From Desulfohalobiaceae bacterium (GTDB lineage Bacteria > Desulfobacterota > Desulfovibrionia > Desulfovibrionales > Desulfothermaceae), in the NCBI GenBank assembly GCA_021737085.1, contig JAIPEP010000008.1, positions 1-40,916 on the forward strand: a stretch of DNA of 40,916 bases, written 5' to 3'. Below the pieces are notes generated by a model that was not told the origin of the DNA, made no database searches, and worked only from the letters and a program-made list of their open reading frames with translations. Made by a program: the position numbers and the translations under genes. Shown here piece after piece: positions 1 through 8,265 of this stretch. How positions within the stretch are numbered: the first letter of the stretch is position 1; each line of letters opens with the position of its first letter.

Positions 1-554
1 TTGGTGGATTAGATATCTTATTAGTCTATCTTGGATTTTTATAAGGTAGCGATGGGTCCAATTTTGTGATGCTTGACCATATATTCAAGTATTCCAAAGA
101 ATTACCTTGTAGGAAAAATCGTGAGGTCAGAGGTCTGAAAATAAGCCGCTACTTTGTTTGCTGTGCATTTGTGCCCTTAGAGAGGTTTAATGAAGCACAA
201 TACAGATGAACAGACCATAAGTTGAGCGTAATCCTTCACGGGGTATTTTTGAACGATTTAGCGGAGGTTCTGTTGATTTTTTTCGCTCGTCACGTGGGGG
301 GAATCCTGCACCCACTTTTTTCAAAAGTGGGTGCAGGGTGGGGGCAGGGATGCCCCCGCGTGACTAGCGTTAGAAAATCCAGAACCGTAGGTTCTAAGTG
401 AAAAAATGCCCCGTGAAGGATTACAGTTGAGCTGTGTCCAGCATCACACCTGTGAAAATTCATGATTGTGACTGGTGAATGGTGGTTAACGAACCGTGAA
501 CCGTGATTGGTGACTTATAACTTGTGACTGGTTCTCAGGGAGAATACGCGAATT
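1..554. other. Intergenic leader before the hybrid kinase gene
   Basis: No convincing coding region is visible. The stretch holds the nested palindromic element at 228-424. At about 463-538 there is a run of loosely repeated GTGA-containing words (gtgactggt, gtgaatggt, gtgaaccgt, gtgattggt), a low-complexity repeat of unknown role. The ribosome binding site of the kinase (agggagaa, about 537-544) closes the region. I see no clear -35/-10 promoter. Confidence 0.6.
228..424. repeat. Nested palindromic element (MITE- or REP-like)
   Basis: The outer arms 228-250 and 401-424 are inverted copies with one mismatch (gtaatccttcacgggg on the left). A second pair follows, cgct-gtcacg-ggggg at 284-300 against 350-369, with two differences. 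The core is a perfect 15-bp hairpin, 305-319 against 323-337, with a 3-nt loop. An imperfect pair containing ggttctg lies between the outer and second pairs. The whole could fold into one long hairpin or cruciform. There is no coding capacity. Its core (tgcaccca/tgggtgca) recurs in the palindromic element at 33425-33688, so the two may belong to one family. Confidence 0.75.
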
Positions 555-3500
555 ATGTCTAGAACTGACCATACAGAGGAAAATTCCGGTGAAAAACGAT
601 CAGGGAGGCAGTCTGGCAGTTTTTGGTCGGGTTTGCGCGGCAGGACCCTCCTGATTATGGGCCTCGTATACGGCACTATCGCTCTTATAGCCCTAGTAGC
701 CCTGTGGCGTGTTGGAGACGGCATCGCCCGCGATCTTGGCTCTGCCTATGCCGAACACTTGGTGCTGTGGCACAAAGAGCGGGCCACTGCCGAGGTGGGC
801 CGCAATCTGGCCTTGGCCCGGCAATTGGCCGAGAACCCCAGCCTCATCGCCTGGGCCCGCAATGAAGATGACCCGCAAAAACGGGAGCAGGCCCTGGAGG
901 TCCTCAAGAGCTACAGGAGTCGCATGGATTCCTCCAATTATTTCCTCGCGCTAGCAGATTCGGGGCACTACTACTTCAGTCAGAAAGGGGAGAATCCGGC
1001 AAATGGCCGTCCCGAACACACCCTGCACAAAGACGACCCCCAGGACGCTTGGTTTTACAGCACTTTGAAATCGGATGCAGAGTTCCATATCAATGTGGAT
1101 GTGGATGAAAAGCTCGGTGTGACCAAGGCCTGGATCAACGTTCCCCTCCGAGCCGACGGGGAAATCCTGGGACTGACCGGCACAGGTCTGGAGTTGTCCC
1201 GCCTGGTGCGGAATTTCACTTCTTCGGAAAAGCCCGGAGTGACCACCATGCTCTTGAACCGGGACGGCGCGATCCAGATTCACCCCGAAACGAGTCACAT
1301 CGCTTTCGATACCGCCTCCCGCAAGGACATCTCCAACAGCCTTTTCAATTACGTGGAGAGCGAAGAGGGGCGTGAGCGCCTGAATACCACTTTGGACAGC
1401 CTTGCTTCCGGCGAGGAACGGGTGGCGATCCTGAGCCTTAACATAGAGGGGAAGGAGCGCCTGGTTGCCGCGGCCTGGATGGAGAGACTGGGCTGGTACA
1501 CCGTTGCCACTATAGATTTGAGCAGCATTCTTGGCTGGCCGGAGTTCCTGTCCCTGGGAGGGGTTCTGGCCGCAGCCATGACTGCCCTGCTGATAATGCT
1601 GGCCTTTTTGCTCAATCCCTTGATCCTTCGGCCTATCGACAGACTTAGTCACGCTGCGGCCAAAGTGACCAGGGGCGACTACTCTGTCCGGGTTCCGGAG
1701 AATAGAAGAGACGAGCTTGGCACCCTCAGCCGGGGTTTCAACCAGATGACATCCACCCTCAGCGACTACACCGAGGACCTGGAGGCCCGGGTCACAGAAC
1801 GTACCCACGAGGCGGAGGCTGCGCGTCAGTATTTCGAGTCCATCCTGGAGAATACACCCGTGGGAATCGCCTTTCTGGACGGCGAGCGCAGGATTCGGGA
1901 GGTCAATTCCGAATTCCTTCGACTTTTTGGGTACAATGAAGAAGATGTACTCGGCCAGAGCCCGCGTTTTATCTACGCAGAGGAAACCACGTTCCAAACC
2001 ATCGGCAAAGAATCCTACCCGGTTATTGCCAAAGGCAGCACCTATCGCAGGGATGTTGACCTCATGCACGCAAACGGTTCCGTTTTTCCCTGCTCCATGG
2101 CTGGCCGCGCGGTGAATCCACAGGATCTGTCTCAGGGATACATCTGGACCCTGCGGGACATGACCGAGAGAGTGCAAATGGAAAAGGATCTGCGCGCTGC
2201 AAAAGAGGAGGCGGAGAGCGCAACCAAGGCCAAGTCCAAGTTTCTGGCCCACATGAGCCACGAGATCCGTACTCCCATGAACGCAGTTATAGGTTTGGCC
2301 CATCTTTTGAGCCGCACCGAGCTCACCGCGGATCAGGAAGACTACGTGCGCAAGATAATCAACTCCTCCCAGGCCCTGCTGGGGATAATCAACGATATCC
2401 TGGACTTTTCCAAGGTCGAGGCGGGCAAGCTCGACCTGGATCATGTCGCCTTCGACTTACACGAGGCGCTGGATAATCTTTCCAATGTGGTCTCCCTGAA
2501 AGCCGAAGAGAAGGACCTGGAGCTTCTTTTCGCTGTCGAGCCCGATGTACCGGTCCGGATCATGGGTGATCCCCTGCGCCTGGGCCAAGTCCTGACCAAC
2601 CTGGCCACCAATGCGGTCAAGTTTACGGAGAAGGGCAATGTGGTCCTGGCTGTGCAGGCTGTGGAATGGGAGGAGAAGGACCGGGCCAGGCTGCGATTTG
2701 CCGTTCGGGACACCGGGGTGGGCCTCACACAGGAGCAGCAGGAGAATCTGTTTGAGGCCTTCGAGCAGGTAGATGCCTCCAATACCCGTCAGCACGAGGG
2801 GACCGGCCTGGGATTGGCCATCTCCAAACAGCTTGTGGAGCTCATGGGCGGTGAACTGCGAGTGGAAAGCGAACCCGGGGAAGGGAGCACTTTCTGGTTT
2901 GAGGCCCCGTTCCAGGTGGTCCAGGAGGCACGGAAACCATTGGTTCCCCATCGCTTGAGCGGCTTGAGGGTGCTTGTGGTGGATGACAACGAGACCTCTC
3001 GTCAGATCCTGAAAGGTATTCTGGGAAATTTTGGCTGCCGGGTTACCACTGCGGTGGATGGGGAGACGGGTCTCGCGGTGCTGCAGCAAACGGAGGAACC
3101 TTTTCATCTTGTGCTCATGGACTGGTACATGCCCGGAATGAATGGGATTGAAGCGACGCGGCGCATCAAGTCGGAAAGCGTTCCCAACTCACCACCTGCG
3201 GTGCTCATGGTCACTGCCTATGGCCGGGACACGCTCAAGCACGCAGCAGAGGAGACCGGAACGGACGCCTTTATGACCAAGCCCATGAACCCGTCTCTGC
3301 TCCTGAATACTATACTGCAGGTCCTCGGGGAAAAGCCCCGGGAGCGTGCTGCCGGTCAAGATAATGCTTCCCAGGAGTGGTCCGGCCTGGAGGATATTCG
3401 AGGTGCCAGCGTCCTGCTCGCAGAGGATAACGAGATCAACCAGGAAGTGGCTGTGGAGCTGTTGCACCAAGCCGGAATGTCTGTGACAACAGCAGCGAAT

Positions 3501-4430
3501 GGCAGGGAGGCGCTGCAGTATCTTGATTCCGAAAGCTACGACCTGGTCCTTATGGACGTTCAGATGCCGGAGATGGACAGGCTGGAAACCACTCGGCGCA
3601 TTTGGCAAGAGGGACATACCGTCCCAGTCCTTGCAATCACCGCCCATGCCATGGAGGGGGATGCTCAGAAGAGCCTAGATGCCGGAATGAACGACCACCT
3701 CACCAAGCCCATCGACCCGGACCAGCTCACCCAGGCACTTATCCGGTGGATTACGCCCCGGGAATCCGCGTCTTATCCGCAGACAAGAGAGGGCCGGAGA
3801 AGGGAGGTGACAGGGCATCTTCCCGAGCTGGAGGGTCTGGACACTGAGCAGGGTCTGCAAAACACGGGCGGCTCCACCAATTTGTACGTCAAGCTGTTGC
3901 GGGAGTTCCCCGGCAAGAACGCCGAAGCGGGTCAAAACATTCGCGCTGCCAGGAAGGCAGGCCGGGGAGAGGAGGCAGTGCGCCTCGCCCATTCCGTCAA
4001 GGGAGCGGCGGCATCTCTGGGAGCGGCGCGCCTGAGCGAGGCGGCTCGGGAGCTCGAGGAAGCCTTGCGCCGAGGTGATGAGCATGAGGAACTGGAAAAG
4101 CTACTGAACCGATTCGAAGAAGATCTGGAAAGCATTTGTCAGAGCATTGAGAGATTCTATTCAAAAGAATACCAGGATACGAGCGGAGAAGGTCCCGATC
4201 AGGAACAGGCGACTCATATTATAGACCGTTTAAGGAAGTTGATGGAAAAGGGAGATGTAAAAGCAGAGGACGTGGCTGAGGAGTTACATTCCGCCTTATC
4301 GGGAGCCGGTCTCGACGCTCAGCTCAACGCGCTGCAGGATCATATCACCGATGTGGAGTTCGACAAGGCAAAGTCCCTGCTCGAGGAGATCGCTTCCAAA
4401 ATGGACAAAGAGACCAGCCATGACGGATAA
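555..4430 (+). CDS. Hybrid sensor histidine kinase with two receivers and an HPt domain
   Basis: A 1291-residue inner-membrane sensor kinase. Visible in order: a transmembrane helix at about 31-51, a roughly 280-residue periplasmic sensor region (Cache-like by layout), a second helix at about 331-357, HAMP, a PAS domain at about 425-535, and a HisKA domain with H569 in SHEIRTPMN. An HATPase domain follows (NLATNAVKFT near 681, GTGLGLAIS), then receiver 1 with D856 (LMDWYMPGMNG), receiver 2 with D1001 (LMDVQMPEMDR), and an HPt domain with H1146 (AHSVKGAAASLGA). This is a complete phosphorelay in one chain. Receiver 2 has Arg where MPxMDG normally has Gly. The ATG is preceded by agggagaa. The 3' end overlaps the next gene by 11 bp, which suggests translational coupling to a diguanylate cyclase as the relay output. 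The ligand is unknown. Confidence 0.93.
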   Translation: MSRTDHTEENSGEKRSGRQSGSFWSGLRGRTLLIMGLVYGTIALIALVALWRVGDGIARDLGSAYAEHLVLWHKERATAEVGRNLALARQLAENPSLIAWARNEDDPQKREQALEVLKSYRSRMDSSNYFLALADSGHYYFSQKGENPANGRPEHTLHKDDPQDAWFYSTLKSDAEFHINVDVDEKLGVTKAWINVPLRADGEILGLTGTGLELSRLVRNFTSSEKPGVTTMLLNRDGAIQIHPETSHIAFDTASRKDISNSLFNYVESEEGRERLNTTLDSLASGEERVAILSLNIEGKERLVAAAWMERLGWYTVATIDLSSILGWPEFLSLGGVLAAAMTALLIMLAFLLNPLILRPIDRLSHAAAKVTRGDYSVRVPENRRDELGTLSRGFNQMTSTLSDYTEDLEARVTERTHEAEAARQYFESILENTPVGIAFLDGERRIREVNSEFLRLFGYNEEDVLGQSPRFIYAEETTFQTIGKESYPVIAKGSTYRRDVDLMHANGSVFPCSMAGRAVNPQDLSQGYIWTLRDMTERVQMEKDLRAAKEEAESATKAKSKFLAHMSHEIRTPMNAVIGLAHLLSRTELTADQEDYVRKIINSSQALLGIINDILDFSKVEAGKLDLDHVAFDLHEALDNLSNVVSLKAEEKDLELLFAVEPDVPVRIMGDPLRLGQVLTNLATNAVKFTEKGNVVLAVQAVEWEEKDRARLRFAVRDTGVGLTQEQQENLFEAFEQVDASNTRQHEGTGLGLAISKQLVELMGGELRVESEPGEGSTFWFEAPFQVVQEARKPLVPHRLSGLRVLVVDDNETSRQILKGILGNFGCRVTTAVDGETGLAVLQQTEEPFHLVLMDWYMPGMNGIEATRRIKSESVPNSPPAVLMVTAYGRDTLKHAAEETGTDAFMTKPMNPSLLLNTILQVLGEKPRERAAGQDNASQEWSGLEDIRGASVLLAEDNEINQEVAVELLHQAGMSVTTAANGREALQYLDSESYDLVLMDVQMPEMDRLETTRRIWQEGHTVPVLAITAHAMEGDAQKSLDAGMNDHLTKPIDPDQLTQALIRWITPRESASYPQTREGRRREVTGHLPELEGLDTEQGLQNTGGSTNLYVKLLREFPGKNAEAGQNIRAARKAGRGEEAVRLAHSVKGAAASLGAARLSEAARELEEALRRGDEHEELEKLLNRFEEDLESICQSIERFYSKEYQDTSGEGPDQEQATHIIDRLRKLMEKGDVKAEDVAEELHSALSGAGLDAQLNALQDHITDVEFDKAKSLLEEIASKMDKETSHDG

Positions 4431-5313
4431 GGCAAGCATTCTTGTTGTGGACGACGAGCGCACCAATCGCAAGGTCCTATCCGACCTGCTCAAGGAGAAT
4501 TACCAGGTTCTTCCAGCCAAAAACGGAGAACAAGCCCTCCAGCGCTTGCAAAACGATACGGACATCGACCTTGTGCTCCTGGACGTGATGATGCCGGACA
4601 TGGACGGGTACGAGGTACTGCGCAGAATGAAAGCGGAGGAGGGGACCAAGGATATCCCGGTTATCTTCATTACTGCCCTGGACTCTGCCCATGACGAGGA
4701 AAAGGGCCTTAGGCTAGGGGCTGCCGACTATATTACCAAACCCTTCCATTCAGCCATTGTCCTGGCAAGGGTGGAAAACCACCTGCGATTCGTGCGGCAG
4801 CGTAAGCTTTTAGAGTCCCTGGCCGGTAGGGACGGGCTTACCGAGATCCCAAACCGCCGCTCCTTCAACGATTTCCTAAAAAGGGAATGGCAGCGTTGCA
4901 GGCGAAATGAGCAGCCTTTATCCCTGGCCATGGTAGATGTGGACTTCTTTAAGCCCTATAACGACAACTATGGGCATGCGGCCGGGGACCGGGTGCTCAA
5001 GGAGGTGGCCTGGGCTTTGACATCTGTTCTTAATCGGCCGGCGGACATGGTGGCTCGCTACGGAGGGGAGGAATTCGCTTTGCTCTTTCCGGAAACGAAA
5101 CTTTCTGGAGCCGGGAATGTCGCGGAGCGGGCCAGAAATGCCGTAGAGCAGCTGGGGATTATCCATGAACACAGCCCAGTTGTGGAATATGTGACCATAT
5201 CCGTTGGGGTCGCCGGAGTTGTTCCGGAAGGAGAGAAATTCGAGGGTCTTGTCCGGGCCGCGGACGATCGCCTGTATCAGGCCAAGGAGGAAGGGCGGAA
5301 TCGTGTAGCATAA
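4420..5313 (+). CDS. Response regulator diguanylate cyclase (REC-GGDEF)
   Basis: A 297-residue cytoplasmic protein. The N-terminal receiver has the acidic pair VVDDE and phospho-acceptor D55 in LLDVMMPDMDG, then TALD and K in YITKPF. The C-terminal GGDEF domain carries an active-site GGEEF (about 215-219) and an RxxD inhibitory site (RPAD, about 206-209). It should therefore make cyclic di-GMP from two GTP and be subject to product inhibition. I chose the ATG at 4420 because the receiver starts right after it (TDKASILVVDDE) and because it overlaps the kinase stop. An in-frame ATG at 4351 would add 23 residues unlike a receiver. The overlap supports co-translation with the upstream kinase. Confidence 0.93.
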   Translation: MTDKASILVVDDERTNRKVLSDLLKENYQVLPAKNGEQALQRLQNDTDIDLVLLDVMMPDMDGYEVLRRMKAEEGTKDIPVIFITALDSAHDEEKGLRLGAADYITKPFHSAIVLARVENHLRFVRQRKLLESLAGRDGLTEIPNRRSFNDFLKREWQRCRRNEQPLSLAMVDVDFFKPYNDNYGHAAGDRVLKEVAWALTSVLNRPADMVARYGGEEFALLFPETKLSGAGNVAERARNAVEQLGIIHEHSPVVEYVTISVGVAGVVPEGEKFEGLVRAADDRLYQAKEEGRNRVA

Positions 5314-5363
5314 GTGATAGGGTATAGAATAAAAATGAAACCGGATAGATGGCTTCCGGACCA

Positions 5364-5771
5364 TCAGGACGAGGACAGGCTGCGGGCCAGCTTGTAGCCC
5401 ATTTCCCTCTCCGGATGAACCACCCGCGTCGCCCCCACTTTCTGCAGGATCTTCTCGTGATCCGTGTCCTCGCATTGAACGACAATATCCTTGACCCCCA
5501 GCTCGCTCAGGTAGAGACAGATCAGGACACTGGCATGAATTCGTGCGCCGGTGCTGACAATGACGCTGTCCGCGTTCTCCAGCCCCAGTTTGGCCAGTGT
5601 ATCCTTGTTCGTGGCATCGAGGACCAGGGCTTCATCCGAATAACGATCCGCGGTCTGGACCTTGTGCTGGTCCGTGTCTACGGCCAGAACCTCGTGCCCC
5701 TCTTGGAAAAGGGCCTTGACCACATAAAACCCGAAGCTGCTCATCCCGATGACTGCGAATCTTTTTTTCAT
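5364..5771 (-). CDS. KtrA/TrkA-like potassium uptake regulator, RCK_N domain only
   Basis: A 135-residue protein matching the N-terminal nucleotide-binding half of KtrA/TrkA proteins. It has a Rossmann start (KKRFAVIGMSSFG), an acidic strand end (VLAVDTD), and later DATNKDTL and ADSVIVSTG. KtrA proteins are usually about 220 residues, with an RCK_C (TrkA_C) domain after the hinge. This one ends at a TGA right after the hinge helix (YKLARSLSSS), and the bases beyond encode nothing like RCK_C. The middle Gly of the GxGxxG motif is Ser (GMSSFG). It lies just downstream of the membrane subunit on the same strand, so it probably gates that channel, but it may be a truncated or degenerate subunit. 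Confidence 0.8.
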   Translation of the reverse strand: MKKRFAVIGMSSFGFYVVKALFQEGHEVLAVDTDQHKVQTADRYSDEALVLDATNKDTLAKLGLENADSVIVSTGARIHASVLICLYLSELGVKDIVVQCEDTDHEKILQKVGATRVVHPEREMGYKLARSLSSS

Positions 5772-5786
5772 GACGAATGTCTCTTC

Positions 5787-7166
5787 TTAGCCTATCATTA
5801 GGTTTTCTTCGGAGTACTGCAGACCCTTGCTTGGCTCTTGGCTCACTATAACATAGGCCATGGTCAAAATGCCCACACGTCCGGCAAGCATGAGCACCAT
5901 GATCAGGATCTTGCCCCAGGTGTTCAAAACATCGGTTGCTCCCATGCTCAAACCGACAGTTCCGAATGCGGACACTACCTCGAAAAGATAGTCAAGGAAC
6001 ATTCCGTGACCGTGCGGGACATTGGGATCATGAGTGGAGCTTAGCAGAAGGAGGAAGAGGCATGCAGCAATGACCACTACGGAAATAAAGATCAAAGAGA
6101 TGCATTTATTCACCACATTTAGGGGAATGCTCTTTTTGAACATATTGGTTCTTATCTTGCCCCTTATCCTGCTCCAGGTAAAAGCAGCCAATACCGCCAA
6201 TGTCGTAGTTTTGATACCTCCTGCACACGATCCGGGAGAACCGCCTACAAACATTAAAAACATCATAAAAGAGAGTGTGGTAGTGCTCAAAGTGGAGATG
6301 TCTATGGTATTGAACCCTGCAGTGCGGCAGGTAATGGACTGAAATAGCGTTATCAAAAAATTCTGTTTGAGGTTGTTGCCTTGAAGCGCCAAATGGCTCT
6401 CACCGAACCAAAAAACAATCATGCCGCCGGCAATTAATACTACTGTTGTTATGCAGACAACCTTGCATTGAAGCGACCAGCTGTGGCGCTTGGCGCGATG
6501 CTTAATACGGAGAAAAGCTTCATAAACAATGGGAAATCCGATTCCGCCTAAAACAATCAGACAGCCTATCACAGCATTCATTACGATATCCGAGCTGTAT
6601 CCGGACAAGCTCGAAGAGAACAGCGAAAATCCAGCATTACAAAATGCGGACACCGAATGAAACAGGGAAAGGTAAAATGCTTTAGCGGAAGGAAACTGAT
6701 TGGAGAGGTGAAGGAACAAAAACAGCGTTCCTAAGCCTTCAGCCACTACAGTAAAGCTTATGATCGACTTGATAATGGAGTAAACATCCCTGCTGGCTGT
6801 GGAGCTGAATAAATCCTGGACCGCCATTCTTTCCCGGATGGAAATCTTTTTGCCCAGAAGACGGAATATGAGCACGGAGAAGGTCATCAGTCCTAGTCCG
6901 CCAATCTGGATCAAGCCCAGGATCACGATCTGCCCGAACAAGGAGAAATGGCCGCTCGTATCCGCCACGGCCAGTCCGGTTACGCAGACCGCGGAGGTCG
7001 CGGTAAAAAGGGCGTCGATCAGGGAGGTGAAGCCGGATTTTGAGGCTAAGGGTAATTTCAGAAGGAGGGTTCCCGCTACAATGACCGCTACGAAGCTGAG
7101 CAGGATCAACGTGGCGGGATGCAAATGGAGATATCTTCGTTTCAGCCAAAGAGTAAATGACCGCAT
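5787..7166 (-). CDS. KtrB/TrkH-family potassium transporter membrane subunit
   Basis: About 459 residues, polytopic inner-membrane protein. The four pore-loop repeats of the Trk/Ktr superfamily are visible, each with a filter glycine: TSAVCVTGLAV, SVSAFCNAGFSL, SITCRTAGFNT and VVSAFGTVGLS. It also has the typical N-terminal sequence (HLHPATLILLSF). Its role is K+ (or Na+-coupled K+) uptake together with a cytoplasmic RCK subunit, here the short protein just downstream. I prefer the ATG at 7166 (MRSFTLWLKRRY). A TTG three codons upstream is also open, and neither has a strong ribosome binding site. Confidence 0.92.
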   Translation of the reverse strand: MRSFTLWLKRRYLHLHPATLILLSFVAVIVAGTLLLKLPLASKSGFTSLIDALFTATSAVCVTGLAVADTSGHFSLFGQIVILGLIQIGGLGLMTFSVLIFRLLGKKISIRERMAVQDLFSSTASRDVYSIIKSIISFTVVAEGLGTLFLFLHLSNQFPSAKAFYLSLFHSVSAFCNAGFSLFSSSLSGYSSDIVMNAVIGCLIVLGGIGFPIVYEAFLRIKHRAKRHSWSLQCKVVCITTVVLIAGGMIVFWFGESHLALQGNNLKQNFLITLFQSITCRTAGFNTIDISTLSTTTLSFMMFLMFVGGSPGSCAGGIKTTTLAVLAAFTWSRIRGKIRTNMFKKSIPLNVVNKCISLIFISVVVIAACLFLLLLSSTHDPNVPHGHGMFLDYLFEVVSAFGTVGLSMGATDVLNTWGKILIMVLMLAGRVGILTMAYVIVSQEPSKGLQYSEENLMIG

Positions 7167-7405
7167 TGACAACAATCCCGGCTCAAAGCTTATGCGCCCT
7201 TCCGACAGGCAGTATCCTGCTCTTGTCGCACGCTCCTAAAAACACAATATTAGTCTAAGGCCACATCACACAGCCTGCAGGCTCTCTGTGTATACTTCAA
7301 AACATGGATTATTTCGGGCCGTGCAACATACGTGGCAGGCTGCAGGCACGCTTGGTCGACAGAGGATTTCATCCGCTGGGGCTAGACGTTTAGCCTGACA
7401 TTACC
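7167..7405. other. Intergenic region between ktrB-like and yrhK-like genes
   Basis: About 240 bases without coding signal. A short imperfect hairpin around cagcctgcaggctctctgtg (about 7269-7290) is the only structure seen. The promoter of the potassium transporter pair should lie here on the minus strand, but I cannot point to it with confidence. Confidence 0.4.
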
Positions 7406-7648
7406 TTACCAATGTATGACATCTTTGCGTATATTTCGTACATGCAGTTTGTTAGCTATCCGAATGCCCGGTCCGATGATCATCTGACAGCTTCCAATAA
7501 GAAAGAGCCAGACTCCGTAATATGAAAGTTGAGGAGAAAAGAAGAATATGCTCCCAATAATGAAGAATACGGCAGTGAGGAAATCATTGAGTATATGGAG
7601 CCATTCGTAGCGTTCATGGATCTTTCGTTCATGAGCAGTAGGTTTCAT
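7406..7648 (-). CDS. YrhK-like small membrane protein
   Basis: An 80-residue protein with a charged N-terminus (HERKIHERYEWLHI) and two hydrophobic helices (FLTAVFFIIGSIFFF, YYGVWLFLIGSCQMIIGP), then a basic C-terminal tail. The layout fits the YrhK domain family (two helices after an aromatic W-x-H-x-x-x-D start). Function is unknown for that family. The ATG has an upstream agaggtga about 10-13 bases away. It is on the same strand as the potassium transporter genes, but about 240 bases separate them, so co-transcription is uncertain. The gene is more AT-rich than its neighbours. It is short, but hydrophobic patterning and the start site support it being real. Confidence 0.6.
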   Translation of the reverse strand: MKPTAHERKIHERYEWLHILNDFLTAVFFIIGSIFFFSPQLSYYGVWLFLIGSCQMIIGPGIRIANKLHVRNIRKDVIHW

Positions 7649-8265
7649 AGGATAGTCTTCACCTCTGGATTGATTGTAAGGGACTTAGCACTTCATGGAT
7701 TTGCAGATCATACTAAAAACTTACGTTAGCCTGCGTACAAAATCCTTAAACGTCAAGTGCACCTCTTTTACTGGAAATCTGTCACAGCTGGATGACCACC
7801 TCTCTTTGGGCATCTAGGCCATCCGAACCCGGGGAGCAGAGGGAGAAGGATGCAACCCGGCTTCAGAGGAGCTTGTACGCCCTCCATGCAGGGATGCTAC
7901 CACAGCCCATCCGTACCCAAGGACATGTTTCAAGAATTCCTCCGCTCCATTCATTAGAACAACGGCCTTGGTTGTGTGGGCCCCCTTTTCGAGGTGACTG
8001 CGATTTATCTATACTAATATGAGCTCCGACCGTCTGTTCGCAAGCTGATGGCCCAGGGGAAGGTGGAGATGGTTACTGGATTGAAAACATAAACCGATAA
8101 AAGAAATCCGGGGTAGGCTATGCAGCCTGCCCCGGATTGAGAATGGCTTTGGTATTCCTGTCTGTTTGGAAGATGAAATACTGTCGTTTCATAGCCGTAT
8201 TATGTGTGTAGTCATCTCTAAAGATAAGTGATCAAATATAATAGTTTAACATGTAATACAGAAAA
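7649..8265. other. Decayed intergenic stretch
   Basis: No intact gene is convincing. The stretch contains a 60-bp copy of the 3' end of the small gene at 10115-10402 (listed separately at 8021-8092). It also contains a strong hairpin: 8105-8119 (aatccggggtaggct) pairs with 8124-8138 around a 4-base loop, with one wobble. No T-run follows the hairpin, so I do not call it a terminator. An open frame at 7792-8022 has no start signal or recognisable family. Confidence 0.5.
8021..8092 (+). pseudogene. Truncated copy of the 3' end of the gene at 10115-10402
   Basis: The bases 8021-8080 match 10310-10369 at roughly 50 of 60 positions. The frame is kept: the fragment reads ELRPSVRKLMAQGKVE, then diverges to MVTGLKT and a TAA. 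The intact gene reads the same 16 residues before its own end. There is no upstream coding match, so this is a 5'-truncated paralogue. It and the intact copy lie on either side of the AT-rich gene at 8266-9684. Confidence 0.7.

Noticed and set aside
951-2444. Long open frame antisense to the hybrid kinase (497 codons)
   Set aside because: It lies entirely inside the clear kinase gene, shows no family motif, and is a by-product of GC-rich codon use.
5341-5359. ccgga/tccgg hairpin between the cyclase and ktrA-like genes as a terminator
   Set aside because: The stem is only 5 bp; T-rich bases follow on the minus strand but the evidence is too weak to list.
7792-8022. 76-codon plus-strand frame in the accessory stretch
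   Set aside because: No ribosome binding site or recognisable motif, and it lies beside a broken gene copy; treated as decayed sequence.
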